The notes beneath the pieces are model-generated. The model saw nothing but the letters and a program-made list of their open reading frames with translations. It was not told the origin of the DNA and ran no database searches. The translations under genes were made by a program, and so were the position numbers. Positions 62,856-64,000 of a DNA stretch of 64,000 nucleotides are shown one piece after another (the stretch's first letter is position 1; every line of letters starts with the position of its first letter). The stretch spans positions 62,001 to 126,000 of the forward strand of contig NZ_JANUBZ010000005.1 in the NCBI RefSeq assembly GCF_024808665.1, read 5' to 3'. The DNA is from Mucilaginibacter empetricola. Its GTDB lineage: Bacteria; Bacteroidota; Bacteroidia; Sphingobacteriales; Sphingobacteriaceae.

Positions 62856-64000
62856 ATGGCTGGAGGTAAGCAAAGCCCAAGACAACGAATGATGGGCATC
62901 CTATACCTGGTACTATTGGGCTTAGTAGCCCTGAGTGTACCGGATAGTTTGATGGATGCTTTCAAAAATATAAGGATCAGTTTGGACAACTCTACTGCTA
63001 ACGTAGATAAAGGCCTCCAGACTTCGATCGCAAACTTTGAAGCTACAAAGCTTAAGGAACAAAAGGAAAGAGCACAACCTATTTATAATAGTGCTAAAAA
63101 TGCAAGTCAAATTGCCAACGATCTTAACGACTACGTTAAGAAATTGAAAGATGAATTGGTTGAAAAGGGCGGCGGCATTAATCCAACTACTGGCGACGTT
63201 GATAAAAGAGAAAATCTTGATGCATCAGCTGAAGTAATGATCAATGACAAGAAAGGCGAGCAATTGCGCGAAAAGATTGAGAGTACTAAATCGCAACTGT
63301 TAGACTTGTTAAAACCAAACGAAAAAGCCGGTATTAATTTTTCACTTAGTGCTGATGCTCCTCATATAACTACAGGTCCTCAAAAAACCTGGGAAGAAGC
63401 ATATTTTGGTGATGGTATTCCATTGGGTGCAGCTTTAACTACGCTGGCTAAAATTCAAACCGATACTAAAAATGCGGAAAACGAAGTTGTTAAGAAGATA
63501 TTGGGCAGAATAGATGTTGCACAAGTTACTCTCGATCAGTTTGTTGGTGTAGCAGTTGCTCCCACAAGCTATGTATTACAGGGGCAACCATACACTGCAG
63601 ATATATTTTTGACCGCTTATGATTCAAAATCGAATCCTAATATCGTGATTAATGGTTCTTCTATTGCAGTTAGTGAAGGTAAAGGAAAATATACTGTAAA
63701 TACTTCAAAAGAAGGTGTATTCACCTATTCTGGTACGATTACAGTGAAAGGCCCTGAGGGTAACAAGGAATATAAACTTCCTACTCAAACATACCAGGTT
63801 GCAAAACCATCGGCAGTAGTATCGCCTGATAAAATGAACGTTTTGTATATTGGTGTACCGAATCCGGTTTCGGTTTCTGCTCCGGGTGTTGCCAAAAGCG
63901 ATATCAGGGTAAGTATGAGTGGTGGTAGCATTGAAGGTAAAGACGGTAAATACACTGTTAACGTTAAAACACTTGGTGAAGCAACAATCAATGTATCTGG
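62856..64000 (+). CDS. gldM: Type IX secretion motor protein GldM, 3' end outside window
   Basis: The frame starts at ATG 62856 and is open to the window edge, giving the first 381 residues. The start MAGGKQSPRQRMMGILYLVLLGLVALSVPDS is the typical GldM N-terminus: short basic cytoplasmic part and one membrane helix. The periplasmic part begins with a helical domain (SLDNSTANVDKGLQTSIANF, LRDELVEKG-like coil) and continues with beta domains (VAPTSYVLQGQPYTADIFLTAYD). It spans the periplasm to reach the GldK/GldN ring. Confidence 0.94.
   Translation, partial: MAGGKQSPRQRMMGILYLVLLGLVALSVPDSLMDAFKNIRISLDNSTANVDKGLQTSIANFEATKLKEQKERAQPIYNSAKNASQIANDLNDYVKKLKDELVEKGGGINPTTGDVDKRENLDASAEVMINDKKGEQLREKIESTKSQLLDLLKPNEKAGINFSLSADAPHITTGPQKTWEEAYFGDGIPLGAALTTLAKIQTDTKNAENEVVKKILGRIDVAQVTLDQFVGVAVAPTSYVLQGQPYTADIFLTAYDSKSNPNIVINGSSIAVSEGKGKYTVNTSKEGVFTYSGTITVKGPEGNKEYKLPTQTYQVAKPSAVVSPDKMNVLYIGVPNPVSVSAPGVAKSDIRVSMSGGSIEGKDGKYTVNVKTLGEATINVS

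Overview
The window reads as a chromosomal segment of a Bacteroidota bacterium, most likely of the family Sphingobacteriaceae (Mucilaginibacter/Pedobacter-like; the genus is inference). The reasons are type IX secretion cargo with C-terminal sorting domains, gld genes for gliding and type IX secretion, an alternative complex III respiratory operon, DUF4136/DUF4271/DUF4286/DUF4349 proteins, promoter boxes of the TAnnTTTG type and AT-rich spacers with few clear Shine-Dalgarno sites. No rRNA, intact tRNA, prophage, insertion sequence or CRISPR array was seen. All comparisons were made by eye.

Layout. (1) Positions 1-10273: three tandem paralogous secreted surface proteins (the first cut by the window edge) with variable Ser/Thr/Asn-rich N-terminal parts, a near-identical C-terminal core and type IX sorting tails, followed by a tiny membrane protein. 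(2) 10306-15185: a DUF4136 lipoprotein, nadE, gldB, a small membrane protein and a DUF4349 lipoprotein. (3) 15679-32953: a long respiratory block, all on the + strand: actABCDEF (alternative complex III, quinol to cytochrome c), coxB and coxA, a strong terminator, then heme A synthesis (ctaA, ctaB), oxidase subunits III and IV, a Sco-like protein, a DUF420 membrane protein and two small accessory proteins. These genes form a complete quinol-to-oxygen branch with its assembly factors. (4) 32946-41779: a DUF2461 protein, an OmpA-type lipoprotein, rfbC, a DUF4286 protein, a TPR protein, and a three-gene unit of an S9-peptidase-like lipoprotein that lacks its catalytic Ser and His, a sensor kinase and a response regulator. 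(5) 41791-53173: a PIN-type toxin-antitoxin pair, a methyltransferase, a CocE-type hydrolase, a UbiA-like membrane protein, a metallophosphoesterase, an AAA+ (MoxR/chelatase-like) plus VWA pair, a PfkB sugar kinase, a SnoaL-like protein, a JmjC-like cupin and an unknown protein. (6) 53489-60199: a fasciclin protein, hemW, two envelope proteins, a YrdB-like protein, DUF4271 and a hemD-like gene. (7) 60611 to the end: gldK, gldL and the start of gldM, the core of the type IX secretion motor, which would export proteins such as those at the left end.

The most notable points are two proteins whose active-site ligands are replaced although the fold motifs are kept: the S9-like lipoprotein (Ser to Gly, His to Thr) placed directly before a two-component system, and the Sco-like protein in the oxidase cluster (Cys to Gly, His to Tyr). 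Others are a perfect EF-hand loop inserted in a DUF420 membrane protein, the mosaic adhesin tandem with a small sorting-signal-like membrane protein, and several intergenic repeats built from short units in both orientations.
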